Assembly (NCBI GenBank): GCA_015490795.1
Contig: WFXD01000010.1
Coordinates: forward strand, 1 to 35,991
Direction of reading: 5' to 3'
Length of the DNA: 35,991 nucleotides
From: Gammaproteobacteria bacterium
GTDB taxonomy: Bacteria; Pseudomonadota; Gammaproteobacteria; Chromatiales; Chromatiaceae
Under the pieces are notes generated by a model, which was not told where the DNA came from, searched no databases, and saw only the letters and a list, made by a program, of their open reading frames with translations. This document shows, one piece after another, positions 7,679 to 20,388 of this stretch. The translations under genes were made by a program, and so were the position numbers. The stretch's first letter is position 1. Each line of letters starts with the position of its first letter.

Positions 7679-9877
7679 TCAGAGCATCTCCTGAGGGTCC
7701 ACATCAATGGACCAGCGGACATGGCGGGCGCTCTTCAATTTGCCAAGCGAAGGGATCAGCTGGCTTAGCACCCTGTGCAGGGTGCTGCGATGGCCGGCCT
7801 GGATCAACAGGTGCGCACGGATACGCCCGGCGCGTCGCTCCATAGGCGCGGGCACCGGCCCCCACAGCTCAATGCCCTGGGTATTAAAGTGGGCTGCCTG
7901 CCGGGCGGCATCCTCCAAAAAGCGTATCGGTTTCTCGGATGAAGGGGCCTCTGCACGCAGCAGCGCCTGGTAGCGGAAAGGGGGCAGGGAGGCCTGGCAG
8001 CGCTCATCGAGGCAGAGCTGGGCAAAGGCGTTGTAGCCCTGGTGGATCAAGGTCTGCAACAGCGGGTGATCCGGGTGGCGTGTCTGGATCAGCACCCGGC
8101 CGGGTTTGTTGGCCCGTCCGGCCCGTCCGGCCACCTGCTCTACCATCTGAGCCATCCGCTCTGCTGCGCGGTAGTCGGCGCTGAAGAGGCCCTGATCCAT
8201 ATCCAGGATGCCCACCAGGGTGACATCCGGAAAGTGATGCCCCTTGGCCAGCATCTGCGTCCCCAGCAGGATGCGGTAGTGGCCGTCATGAACGGCATTG
8301 AGCAGCCGCTCCAGTGCCCCCTTTCTGCGAGTGCTGTCCCGGTCGATCCGGGCAATGGGGTGGTTGGGGAACTGCTGCGCCAGTACCTCTTCCAGCCGTT
8401 CGGTGCCCTGTCCCAGTGGGCGCAGATCACTGCTGCTGCACCTGGGACACTCGCGGTAGAGGCGGCGCTGATGCCCGCAGTGGTGGCACCACAGCAGCTG
8501 GGTGCCGAGATGAAGCGTCATGCGGGCATCGCAGCGGGGGCACTCGGATAGCCAGCCGCAGTGATGGCAGATTACGACCGGCGCATAACCTCGGCGATTA
8601 AGAAACAGCAGCACCTGATTTCCGGCGGTCAGCTCTCTCTCCAGCATGCCCAGCAGCGCCGGGGAGAGGCCGCCATTGAGCGGTGCCGAGCGGATATCGA
8701 GCAGGTCGATCCTGGGTGGTCTGGCGCCACCCGCCCGCTCTGACAGGGTTAACCCCTGGTAGCGCCCGGTTGCAACATTGTGCAGGCTCTCCAGTGAAGG
8801 GGTGGCAGAGCCAAGCAGTACAGGGCAGCACCGATGCCGCGCCCTGACAATGGCCAGATCACGGGCGGAGTAGCGAAAGCCATCCTGCTGTTTGAAGGAG
8901 AGATCGTGCTCTTCATCAATGATGATCAGGCCAAGCTGTGGAAGCGGGGTGAAGATGGCAGAGCGGGTGCCCAGAACTACCGCGGCCTCCCCCTGACTGG
9001 CTGCCTGCCAGCCCCGCTCCCGCTCCCGCTCGGAGAGGCCGGAGTGGAGCAGGGCTATCAGCGAACCGATGCGGGATTGGAACCGCTGCATCAGCTGGGG
9101 GGTCAGTGCAATCTCAGGCACTAAAACCAAAACCTGGCGGTTTGCAGCCAGAGCGGCTTCGATGAGTCCCAGATAGACCTCCGTCTTGCCACTGCCGGTC
9201 ACGCCATTCAGCAGAAAGGCGCCAAACCCCTGAAGGTTGCTGGCTACTGTGGTGATAGCCGCTCTCTGGGCAGGGTTGAGGGTTAGCCTGGAGGTCTCCG
9301 GCGTTGGGGCGATATGCTGTGGCTTAAGCTCGCATGGCTCCACCCAGCCCTTCTTCTCCAGGGTTCGCAGGATAGGGCGGCAGCTGCCGCAAAGGGCATG
9401 GAGCGCCTGCTGGGTTATCCCCTTGGGCTGCCCTTTCAGGGTCTGGATTATCTGCCGCTGCCGGGGTGCGCGGGTTGGCTGGGCGGCCTCTCCACGGGCC
9501 GTTAGCCGCCACCCGGCCTCCTCCAGTTTTATCCGCTCTTCCCCTCTGCGCAGCCGTACAGGCAGTGCTGCGGCGATGGCCTCTCCCGGGGGGTGCTGGT
9601 AGTAGCTGGCTGCCCAGAGCAGCAGTTTCAGATCCTGACCGGTCAGCAGCGGCTGGCTGTCCAGCACCGCAGTGGCGGATTTGAGTGAGCCGGTATCCAG
9701 AGTGGATGATGACACCTTCTCCACCAGCACCCCAATGCGTTCCCCCCGCCCAAAGGGCAGAAGCAGGCGGATGCCGGGTGACAAGGTGGCGGGGTCCACC
9801 CCCTCTGGCGGCAGGTAGTCAAAGCAGGTATAGAGCGGCGCGGGTACTGCAATGCGAAGAATGGATTGGCTGGGCAT
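7679..9877 (-). CDS. priA: Primosomal protein N' (replication restart helicase PriA)
   Basis: The 732-residue product matches the size of E. coli PriA (732). The N-terminal DNA-binding domain has the typical RIAVPAPLYTCFDYLPP. The helicase core has Walker A GVTGSGKTEVYL, the DEEH box in IIIDEEHDLSFKQQDGFRYSARDLA, and GRAGRANKPGRVLIQTRHPDHPLL. Eight cysteines in four CxxC pairs form the two zinc sites (CHHCGWLSECPRC and, further on, CHHCGHQRRLYRECPRC). It reloads the replisome at stalled forks. It heads the priA-argS-SPOR unit. Its upstream gap carries two DnaA-box-like sites. Confidence 0.97.
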   Translation of the reverse strand: MPSQSILRIAVPAPLYTCFDYLPPEGVDPATLSPGIRLLLPFGRGERIGVLVEKVSSSTLDTGSLKSATAVLDSQPLLTGQDLKLLLWAASYYQHPPGEAIAAALPVRLRRGEERIKLEEAGWRLTARGEAAQPTRAPRQRQIIQTLKGQPKGITQQALHALCGSCRPILRTLEKKGWVEPCELKPQHIAPTPETSRLTLNPAQRAAITTVASNLQGFGAFLLNGVTGSGKTEVYLGLIEAALAANRQVLVLVPEIALTPQLMQRFQSRIGSLIALLHSGLSERERERGWQAASQGEAAVVLGTRSAIFTPLPQLGLIIIDEEHDLSFKQQDGFRYSARDLAIVRARHRCCPVLLGSATPSLESLHNVATGRYQGLTLSERAGGARPPRIDLLDIRSAPLNGGLSPALLGMLERELTAGNQVLLFLNRRGYAPVVICHHCGWLSECPRCDARMTLHLGTQLLWCHHCGHQRRLYRECPRCSSSDLRPLGQGTERLEEVLAQQFPNHPIARIDRDSTRRKGALERLLNAVHDGHYRILLGTQMLAKGHHFPDVTLVGILDMDQGLFSADYRAAERMAQMVEQVAGRAGRANKPGRVLIQTRHPDHPLLQTLIHQGYNAFAQLCLDERCQASLPPFRYQALLRAEAPSSEKPIRFLEDAARQAAHFNTQGIELWGPVPAPMERRAGRIRAHLLIQAGHRSTLHRVLSQLIPSLGKLKSARHVRWSIDVDPQEML

Positions 9878-10004
9878 GGCAGCAACTCTACCTGATTTTT
9901 CCGGGTTTAAGGGGGGTGAGTTAAGCGCTGTTTTTAGTGTCAGAAAGTAGAAGGTTAAGATAACCCGTTAATAGAATAAGCAAATTTCTGCTTGGCTTGC
10001 AGGC

Positions 10005-10025
10005 TGTGGATAACTTTGTGGAAAA
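10005..10025 (-). promoter_or_regulatory. Pair of DnaA-box-like sites upstream of priA
   Basis: TGTGGATAA at 10005-10013 is the exact complement of the consensus DnaA box TTATCCACA. TGTGGAAAA at 10017-10025 is a second site in the same orientation with one mismatch, offset by 12 bp. They lie about 130 bp upstream of the priA start in AT-rich DNA. They could mediate DnaA control of priA or titrate DnaA. No box cluster, dnaA or dnaN gene is present, so an origin is not supported. Confidence 0.5.
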
Positions 10026-10065
10026 TTTACCCCACTTGAAGTGTGCTTGTTGGGCAGGATGTTGG

Positions 10066-10081
10066 TTCAATTTTAATTGAA
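10066..10081. repeat. AT-rich inverted repeat (possible operator)
   Basis: TTCAATT (10066-10072) and AATTGAA (10075-10081) form perfect 7-bp arms around TT. The site lies about 220 bp upstream of the HNH start and is operator-like in size. No regulator is identified. Confidence 0.35.
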
Positions 10082-10095
10082 GTTGGGCGGGTGGC

Positions 10096-10115
10096 TTGTT
10101 TTGCAATTAAAACAA
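10096..10115. repeat. Second AT-rich inverted repeat
   Basis: TTGTTTT (10096-10102) and AAAACAA (10109-10115) form perfect 7-bp arms around GCAATT. It begins 30 bp after the start of the previous inverted repeat, close to three helical turns. Some symmetry is expected by chance in AT-rich DNA. Confidence 0.3.
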
Positions 10116-10302
10116 TGGGTTAGTGTTTTGTTTAAAGCCCGTTCCAAAAGTCATAGCGGAGGAAAGGTTAGGGGGTATTGCAGATTTAATCTGTGCATAA
10201 TCCAGGGAAGAGTTGTTGGATTTATAGATTGAAATTATAGGTTTGCAGCAGCTGTCTAACCATGCAAGACTTAAAGTACAGGCAGCAGATAGTGGCAGAT
10301 TT

Positions 10303-10899
10303 ATGGTGGATCTTAGGCAACAGATTTTGCGCACAGATATAGCGGGCATGCCCCTGGAGTGGATCGACTACCGGGATGCTGTGCGCCTGCATTTCCTCGA
10401 TCAAATCGCATACCGGTGCGGCAGCGTGCTCTACGCTCTCCATGGCGGGATCAATGCCCGTACGCAGCGGCGCAGCAGGGTGCAGGTCAACTCAATTATT
10501 GCCACCTATGGCAATAGCCATGCCCTGGTCAAGATGCGGGCAAAAAAATATGCTCCTCCACTCAACAACCCTGCGCTGTTCCAGCGTGACAACCATCTCT
10601 GCCTCTATTGTGGGCGCCATTTCAACCATCGGCAGCTCTCCCGGGATCATGTGCGGCCGGTGAGCCAGGGTGGCCCGGATCATTGGAACAATGTGGTTAC
10701 GGCCTGTATCCGCTGTAATAATCATAAGGCGGGGCGCACGCCAGAGCGTGCGGGGATGGAGCTTCTGGCCATTCCGTTTACCCCGACCCATGCAGAGTAT
10801 ATCTTCCTTCAGGGTCGCCATATTCTGGCAGACCAGATGGCCTTTTTGCGCGCCCACTTCCCACGCAGCAGCCCACTGCATGAGCGGCTGAAGTATTAG
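10303..10899 (+). CDS. HNH endonuclease family protein
   Basis: The protein has 198 residues from ATG 10303 (MVDLRQQILRTDIAGMPLEW). The HNH/zinc region is in the middle: CLYCGRHF, then SRDHVRPVSQGGPDHWNNVVTACIRCNNHKAGRT, giving two CxxC pairs and the DH and NN elements of the HNH_5/McrA-like fold. The conserved tail LLAIPFTPTHAEYIFLQGR fits a family that, from memory, is widespread and single-copy in gammaproteobacteria, often annotated only as HNH endonuclease. Its substrate is unknown. The same frame opens earlier at TTG 10243, but similarity of the family to QILRTDIAGMPLEW favours 10303. Neither start has a good Shine-Dalgarno sequence. It is followed by an intrinsic terminator and stands alone. 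Confidence 0.85.
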   Translation: MVDLRQQILRTDIAGMPLEWIDYRDAVRLHFLDQIAYRCGSVLYALHGGINARTQRRSRVQVNSIIATYGNSHALVKMRAKKYAPPLNNPALFQRDNHLCLYCGRHFNHRQLSRDHVRPVSQGGPDHWNNVVTACIRCNNHKAGRTPERAGMELLAIPFTPTHAEYIFLQGRHILADQMAFLRAHFPRSSPLHERLKY

Positions 10900-10928
10900 C
10901 CAGGGCTATTGGCTCCCAATTATATAGA

Positions 10929-10954
10929 GGCAGCCATTGCGGGCTGCCTTTTTT
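10929..10954 (+). terminator. Intrinsic terminator after the HNH gene
   Basis: A perfect 7-bp GC-rich stem, GGCAGCC (10929-10935) and GGCTGCC (10942-10948), with a 6-nt loop, is followed directly by six T residues (10949-10954). It lies 29 bp after the HNH stop and before the convergent end of hemE. The opposite strand lacks a T-tract, so it acts for the + strand. Confidence 0.88.
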
Positions 10955-10971
10955 GCAGGGTTGGGCGTTGA

Positions 10972-12036
10972 TCAGGAGTGGTAGGGCTTGCTCAACTCAT
11001 GCACTGCGTCAATGAAGACACCGGCATGCTCCGGGTCTACCTCCGGGTGGATGCCATGCCCCAGGTTGAAGACATGGCCGGGGCCGTGTCCGTAGCTGTC
11101 GAGTACATGGGCAACCTCTTCGCGGATTCGCTCGGGGGATGCGTAGAGTACGCAAGGGTCCATGTTGCCCTGTAGTGCAACCTTATCCCGCACCTGTACC
11201 CGTGCATCAGCCAGCTCGGTGGTCCAATCGACGCCCAGTGCGTCGGCACCGCTCTCTGCCATGCGGCTGAGCCATTGGCCGCCATTCTTGGTGAACATCA
11301 CTATGGGTACGCGACGGCCATCATTTTCTCTGGTTAATCCCTCAATGATACGTTCCATGTAGGAGAGCGAGAAGGCTTCGTAGTCTCGTGGGCTGAGAAC
11401 ACCACCCCAGGTGTCGAAGATCATCACGGCCTGTGCGCCTGCGGCGATCTGGGCGTTGAGATAGGAGGTGACAGATTCGGCCAGCTTGCCGAGCAGTTCA
11501 TGCATCAGGCCGGGGTTGTCAAACATCATCCCTTTGGATTTTGCGAAGTTTTTGGTGCTGCCCCCTTCGACCATATAGGTGGCCAGTGTCCAGGGGCTGC
11601 CGGAAAAGCCGATCAGCGGCACCCGGCCATCCAGCTCTTTGCGGATGGTGCGTACCGCATTCATCACATATTGCAGCCCCTGCTCCGGGTCGGGAACCCC
11701 GATAGCGCGTACATCAGCTGCATTTTTGATGGGGCGTTCAAAGCGTGGCCCTTCGCCTTCGCTGAAATAGAGCCCCAGACCCATGGCATCGGGAATGGTC
11801 AGAATATCTGAAAACAGGATAGCGGCATCGAGCGGATAACGCTCCAGCGGCTGAAGGGTGACTTCGCAGGCCAGCTCGGCATTTTGGCACAGATCCATAA
11901 AACTCCCGGCCTTCTGCCGGGTCGCCTTGTATTCTGGAAGATAGCGTCCAGCCTGGCGCATCATCCAGACGGGGGTGATGTCAACAGGCTCGCGCAGGAG
12001 GGCACGCAGCAAACGGTCGTTCTTCAGCTCTGGCAC
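10972..12036 (-). CDS. hemE: Uroporphyrinogen decarboxylase
   Basis: The 354-residue enzyme has the length of E. coli HemE (354). It decarboxylates the four acetate side chains of uroporphyrinogen III to give coproporphyrinogen III in the cytoplasm. The N-terminal signature [20 protein letters not shown] carries the substrate-binding Arg residues; [17 protein letters not shown] and [20 protein letters not shown] are also typical, as is [20 protein letters not shown] near the end. The start is GTG (12034-12036) with AGGAG (12043-12047) 6 nt upstream. It is the last gene of gltB-gltD-hemE, an order known from other gammaproteobacteria. Confidence 0.97.
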   Translation of the reverse strand: MPELKNDRLLRALLREPVDITPVWMMRQAGRYLPEYKATRQKAGSFMDLCQNAELACEVTLQPLERYPLDAAILFSDILTIPDAMGLGLYFSEGEGPRFERPIKNAADVRAIGVPDPEQGLQYVMNAVRTIRKELDGRVPLIGFSGSPWTLATYMVEGGSTKNFAKSKGMMFDNPGLMHELLGKLAESVTSYLNAQIAAGAQAVMIFDTWGGVLSPRDYEAFSLSYMERIIEGLTRENDGRRVPIVMFTKNGGQWLSRMAESGADALGVDWTTELADARVQVRDKVALQGNMDPCVLYASPERIREEVAHVLDSYGHGPGHVFNLGHGIHPEVDPEHAGVFIDAVHELSKPYHS

Positions 12037-12060
12037 GGAAAACTCCTAATTAGATTATTC

Positions 12061-12090
12061 ATTAAACCTAGAAAAATTAAACCTAGAAAA
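12061..12090. repeat. 15-bp perfect tandem duplication between gltD and hemE
   Basis: The unit attaaacctagaaaa occurs twice head to tail (12061-12075 and 12076-12090) with no mismatch, and the first two bases repeat once more. It fills the spacer between the gltD TGA (12092-12094) and the hemE ribosome binding site. The exact identity suggests a recent slippage duplication. Confidence 0.9.
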
Positions 12091-12091
12091 A

Positions 12092-13533
12092 TCAATGCGG
12101 CAGATCGCTGGTTCCCATAAGAAACTCATCGACGGCACGGGCGCATTGGCGGCCTTCGCGTATGGCCCAGACCACCAGTGACTGGCCTCTGCGCATATCC
12201 CCCGCGACAAAGACCTTGTCGATAGAGGTGCCGTAGTCTGTATCGTTGGCCTGCACGTTGCCTTGAGCATCCAGTTCAACCCCCAGCTCCTCCAGCATCC
12301 CCTCATGTGTAGGATGCAGAAAGCCCATGGCCAGGAAGACCTTGTCTGCCGGCAGTTCAAATGCCGAGCCTGCCAGCTCCTGCATGTTCCAGCGGCCGGC
12401 CTTGTCTTGAGTCCATTCGACCTTGATGCAGTGGATCATTTTGACCTGGCCATTTTCGCCGCTGAATTTTTTGGTGGCGACACTCCAGATGCGTTCGCAG
12501 CCCTCCTCCTGGGAGGAGGAGGTGCGCATCTTTTGCGGCCAGTTGGGCCAGGTGGTGGATTTGTTCTCTTTTTCCGGGGGGCGTGGCATAAGCTCCAGCT
12601 GTGTAACCGAGAGTGCGCCCTGCCGGTTTGATGTGCCGACACAGTCAGAGCCGGTATCACCGCCGCCGATAACGATGACATGCTGATCTGTGGTGATGAT
12701 CTCTTCATCCCCGGGGATCAGATCCCCTGCCACACGCTTGTTGCTCTGGCGCAGAAAATCCATTGCATAGTGAATGCCGTCCAGTTCACGGCCAGGAACC
12801 GGCAGATCGCGCGGCTTTTCTGATCCGCCCGTCAGCACCACAGCATCATACTCACTGGCCAGCTGGGAGGCCGGAATATCCACGCCGATATGCACCTTGG
12901 GCCGGAACTCCACCCCCTCGGCGCGCATCTGCCCGATGCGACGGTCGATCAGCTGTTTGCTGAGTTTGAAATCGGGGATGCCGTAGCGCATCAATCCGCC
13001 AATGCGGTCACTCTTCTCGAACAGGGTGACGGCGTGCCCGGCACGGGCCAGCTGCTGTGCGCAGGCCAGCCCCGAGGGGCCGGAGCCTACGATGGCAACC
13101 CGCTTGCCGCTTTTGTGTGGCGGCACCTGCGGTACGATCCACCCCTCTTCCCAGGCGCGATCGACAATGGCACATTCGATGGTTTTGATGGTGACCGGGT
13201 TGTCATCAATGTTCAGGGTGCAGGCCGCCTCGCAGGGCGAGGGGCAGATGCGGCCGGTAAATTCAGGGAAGTTGTTGGTGGAGTGCAGCACCTCGATGGC
13301 CTGCCGCCACTCGCCCTTGTAGACCAGATCATTCCAATCGGGGATGATGTTATTGACCGGGCAGCCGTTGTGGCAAAAGGGGATACCGCAATCCATGCAG
13401 CGGGCAGCCTGTTGAGTGATCGCCTCGGTGCTGAGCGGGATAACAAATTCATTGTAGTGGGTTACCCGGTCTGCGGCCGGTGCATAGCTCCGATCCTGAC
13501 GCGGGAACTCCAGAAAGCCTGTGGGTTTGCCCA

Positions 13534-13534
<1 letters not shown>
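12092..13534 (-). CDS. gltD: Glutamate synthase (NADPH) small subunit
   Basis: The 480-residue beta subunit passes electrons from NADPH through FAD and Fe-S clusters to GltB. The N-terminal cysteine cluster starts at C46 ([16 protein letters not shown]46, C49, C54, C58), with a second set in [16 protein letters not shown]. The FAD-binding [11 protein letters not shown] and the NADPH-site [19 protein letters not shown] follow. [32 protein letters not shown] is the usual C-terminal FAD contact. The start is ATG 13534: it overlaps the gltB stop as TAATG, and AGGAGG lies 7 nt upstream. A TTG at 13540 is too close to that site. Confidence 0.96.
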
Positions 13535-18210
<4,676 letters not shown>

Positions 18211-18245
18211 ACAGACCTCATCAAAAAAGCATTGGGATTTGGAAA

Positions 18246-18357
18246 GCGCATACGGGTTCAGGCCCCATTATGCGCGTCGTCCAGCATGGCTGGACGGGAG
18301 ATGTCCCGTTAGGTTGGCCTCGATGCTGAGGCCACACAGAACCGCATAGCCTAACGG
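18246..18357 (-). promoter_or_regulatory. Hairpin-rich leader upstream of gltB
   Basis: Three inverted repeats lie in the 150 bp before the gltB start. The outermost pairs CCGTTAGG (18306-18313) with CCTAACGG (18350-18357) and encloses a 6-bp hairpin GGCCTC/GAGGCC (18316-18333). The second is a perfect 8-bp stem CGTCCAGC/GCTGGACG with a 3-nt loop (18278-18296). The third pairs GCGCATA (18246-18252) with TATGCGC (18269-18275), with GGG/CCC inside. As RNA on the minus strand they would form a structured 5' leader ending about 35 nt before ATG 18210. It does not match a riboswitch I know; a dispersed palindromic repeat is the main alternative. Confidence 0.5.
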
Positions 18358-18475
18358 AAAATCGTTTCCTTCGCTAGTTCTAAGCGGCAGCTGGACTTAA
18401 TAACCATGGGCTGATAGATTGAATTTTAGAGTGTTGTTGCTTGAAATATGCAGCAGTCGGGTATTGCGAACGGTT

Positions 18476-18503
18476 TTGACGATACCCTCCAAATAAATAG
18501 AAA
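18476..18503 (+). promoter_or_regulatory. Candidate sigma-70 promoter of the PEP-CTERM gene
   Basis: TTGACG (18476-18481) and TAGAAA (18498-18503) are separated by 16 bp, about 62 bp upstream of ATG 18566. The -35 box has five of six consensus bases and the -10 box four. No sigma-54-type GG-N10-GC motif was seen, although some PEP-CTERM genes in other bacteria use sigma-54. Confidence 0.35.
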
Positions 18504-18565
18504 TTCAGGTGCAAGCAGTAGCTGCGCTAATAAGAATTCACAGGCATATCCTGGAGTAAGTAGGT

Positions 18566-19459
18566 ATGATAGATCTGAACAGCTTTCGATTTCATGGCCC
18601 AATCCTTGCCCTGTTGCTGATCTCTGCAACAACGGCCGTTCACGCCACCCCTTACGGCCCCGGTTTCACCTGGAACCGCATCAGCGACTACCAAGCCGGA
18701 ACCACAATCGGCTCAACCACCGGCAACCCCAATCCGGATCAGAATGGCAGCCCGGCCTGGAACTATGAGTACTACCAAGGCTGGGGAAACTGGGATAGTG
18801 GCACGCTGCTTCCCTGGAATGGCTGGCGATGGGCCAACAGCTACGGCAATATCTCAAAATGGGATCAGAACAATCACTTTCTCAATGATGCATCATTCAC
18901 GCGTACGCCGCTGATTCGCTGGATCAACCCTACCAATGAAACCATCGACATCAACCTGGGTGGCTGGCTGAAACTCTTCTGGCTTGGTCGGGACTGGACA
19001 GGCTCAGGATGGAGTAGCTATCTGGTGAGCGGCGTCAAGGATGTCAACCTCGTCATGGGCTACTACGATGCCTCCGCCAATATGACCACAAGCTATCTGA
19101 TCGACCAGACCATATACTATCCTGAAACAACAGAGGTCAAATGTGGCATAGGGCATGGTGGTTGGGGCAACTGTGTAAAAACAGTGGTTGATCTTGATTT
19201 CGACCTGACCATGGATGCAGGTGACTCCATCTTCTGGACCTCGCAGGCGGTCTCTCCCTATACCAATGACTGGAAGGCCAACCGCTGGCTGACCTTGAAT
19301 GACACCAAACTGACGATCACCGTACAGGATCCGCTCGTCACAGGCTTTAGCGCAACGGTGCCGGAGCCTTCAACCCTGCTGCTCACCAGTCTGCTCCTGC
19401 CCGGACTCTTTTTCATTCAAAAAGGCAAAAAAGCCTTTTCCGCAGTAGATTCATCCTAA
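18566..19459 (+). CDS. PEP-CTERM sorting domain protein, exported
   Basis: The 297-residue protein has an N-terminal signal peptide (GPILALLLISATTAVHA, cleavage near residue 27) and a C-terminal PEP-CTERM tail: VPEPST with PEP at residues 266-268, a hydrophobic segment (LLLTSLLLPGLFFI), then basic KGKK. Family knowledge: this tail is recognised by an exosortase (EpsH type) and removed as the protein goes to the surface or the exopolysaccharide matrix. The body is rich in Trp, Tyr, Asn and Gly (for example WNYEYYQGWGNWDSG) and resembles beta-sandwich secreted proteins. It has two cysteines (CGIGHGGWGNC) that could form a disulfide. I do not recognise a catalytic domain. No exosortase or polysaccharide genes are in the window. 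Confidence 0.82.
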   Translation: MIDLNSFRFHGPILALLLISATTAVHATPYGPGFTWNRISDYQAGTTIGSTTGNPNPDQNGSPAWNYEYYQGWGNWDSGTLLPWNGWRWANSYGNISKWDQNNHFLNDASFTRTPLIRWINPTNETIDINLGGWLKLFWLGRDWTGSGWSSYLVSGVKDVNLVMGYYDASANMTTSYLIDQTIYYPETTEVKCGIGHGGWGNCVKTVVDLDFDLTMDAGDSIFWTSQAVSPYTNDWKANRWLTLNDTKLTITVQDPLVTGFSATVPEPSTLLLTSLLLPGLFFIQKGKKAFSAVDSS

Positions 19460-19501
19460 CCCAACAGGCTCCAGCGTTATTCAGCTATAACCCCAAGATC
19501 C

Positions 19502-19528
19502 CTGTCTTGCTTGACAGCATGGTTTTTT
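19502..19528 (+). terminator. Weak terminator candidate after the PEP-CTERM gene
   Basis: A 5-bp stem CTGTC (19502-19506)/GACAG (19513-19517) is followed, after CATGG, by six T residues (19523-19528). The short stem and the 5-nt offset make it weak. The same bases include TTGACA (19511-19516), which could instead be a -35 box for dsbA with an imperfect, widely spaced TCAAAT. Confidence 0.3.
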
Positions 19529-19680
19529 GTGCGGCTCAAATTTGTGAATAAACCCATTGAAAAAGCGCTCAGGATAGCTAAGCTACGCCCATGTTTGGCC
19601 TGAACCAACAGATGATGCTGATGTCACACAGAGAGCTGAATTTTGAGAAAAACCGACAATCTGGAATTAGGGGAGAAAAT

Positions 19681-20313
19681 ATGAAATTACGCCACTATGG
19701 GCTTCTGCTGCTCTTGCTGCCTTGCCTTGCATTTGCGGGTGCAGATAGCGCCGGGCCTTTTAAGGCCGGCGTTGAGTATGATGTGATGGCCAAGCCACAG
19801 CCTACACAAACAGGTGACAAGGTTGAGGTGCTGGAGCTGTTCTGGTACGGCTGCCCGCACTGCTACACGCTGGAGCCTTTCATTGAACACTGGCTTGAAA
19901 ATATGCCGGCCAATGCCGCATATGTGCGTCTGCCCGCCGTTTTCAACCCCAGTTGGATGATTCATGCCAAGGCCTTTTATGCCGCTGAGGCGATGGGCGT
20001 TCTGGATAAGGTGCACCGGCCACTGTTTGATGCCCTGCATGCCCAGAAGCGCAAACTCTATACACCGGAGGCCATTGCCGATTTCTTTGCCACACTGGGT
20101 GTAGACCGGGCTGAATTCATCAAGACCTATAACTCCTTTGCGGTTAACACCAAGGCCAACCGGGCAAAACAGATGACCCGGCGCTATGGCATCAGCGGTG
20201 TCCCGACGGTGATCGTCAACGGCAAGTACCGCACCAGTGCGCATAAGGCGGGCAGTGAGGCAAAGTTGATCGAGGTGATCAATGCACTGGTCGCTAAAGA
20301 GAGCGGCAAGTAG
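19681..20313 (+). CDS. dsbA: Thiol:disulfide interchange protein DsbA
   Basis: The 210-residue periplasmic oxidase introduces disulfides into exported proteins. The signal peptide is MKLRHYGLLLLLLPCLAFAGA. The thioredoxin fold carries the active site CPHC in ELFWYGCPHCYTLEPF, the helical insert (residues about 85-150), and the cis-Pro loop GVPTVIVNGKYRT. The CPHC dipeptide is that of classical DsbA. The start is ATG 19681, supported by GGGGAG about 5 nt upstream and by the signal peptide; an ATG at 19591 in the same frame adds 30 residues without signal character. It is the first of a run of + strand genes. A low-scoring promoter pair, TTGAAA (19557-19562) and TAAGCT (19580-19585), lies upstream. 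Confidence 0.94.
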   Translation: MKLRHYGLLLLLLPCLAFAGADSAGPFKAGVEYDVMAKPQPTQTGDKVEVLELFWYGCPHCYTLEPFIEHWLENMPANAAYVRLPAVFNPSWMIHAKAFYAAEAMGVLDKVHRPLFDALHAQKRKLYTPEAIADFFATLGVDRAEFIKTYNSFAVNTKANRAKQMTRRYGISGVPTVIVNGKYRTSAHKAGSEAKLIEVINALVAKESGK

Positions 20314-20326
20314 CTTTAGGAGACAG

Positions 20327-20349
20327 GGGGTGGCCTTCCGTGCCACCCC
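20327..20349 (+). terminator. Hairpin after dsbA
   Basis: An 8-bp stem, GGGGTGGC (20327-20334)/GCCACCCC (20342-20349), with a 7-nt loop starts 13 nt after the dsbA stop and is followed by TCTTCCC. The stem is strong but the U-tract is poor, so it may be a partial terminator or a 3' stabiliser. A second perfect hairpin, GGCATG/CATGCC with a 5-nt loop, follows at 20360-20376, just before the next gene. Confidence 0.45.
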
Positions 20350-20388
20350 TCTTCCCGCCGGCATGTTCTGCATGCCATCCCGATCAGG

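Larger units (their letters stand above)
9878..10302. other. AT-rich intergenic region between divergent priA and the HNH gene
   Basis: This 425-bp stretch holds no gene I can support and is clearly more AT-rich than its surroundings. It contains two DnaA-box-like 9-mers (10005-10025) and two inverted repeats (10066-10081 and 10096-10115), listed separately. An HNH start as early as TTG 10243 would shorten the gap, but the family start fits ATG 10303 better. The promoters of both divergent genes must lie here; I see no clear -35/-10 pair. Confidence 0.6.

Noticed and set aside
9878-10302. Chromosomal replication origin
   Set aside because: Only two DnaA-like boxes are present, without a box cluster, an unwinding element I can define, or neighbouring dnaA, dnaN, gidA or rpmH genes.
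18211-18565. Known glutamine or other riboswitch in front of gltB
   Set aside because: The stems do not show the conserved bases of the riboswitch classes I know, so only an unnamed structured leader is reported.
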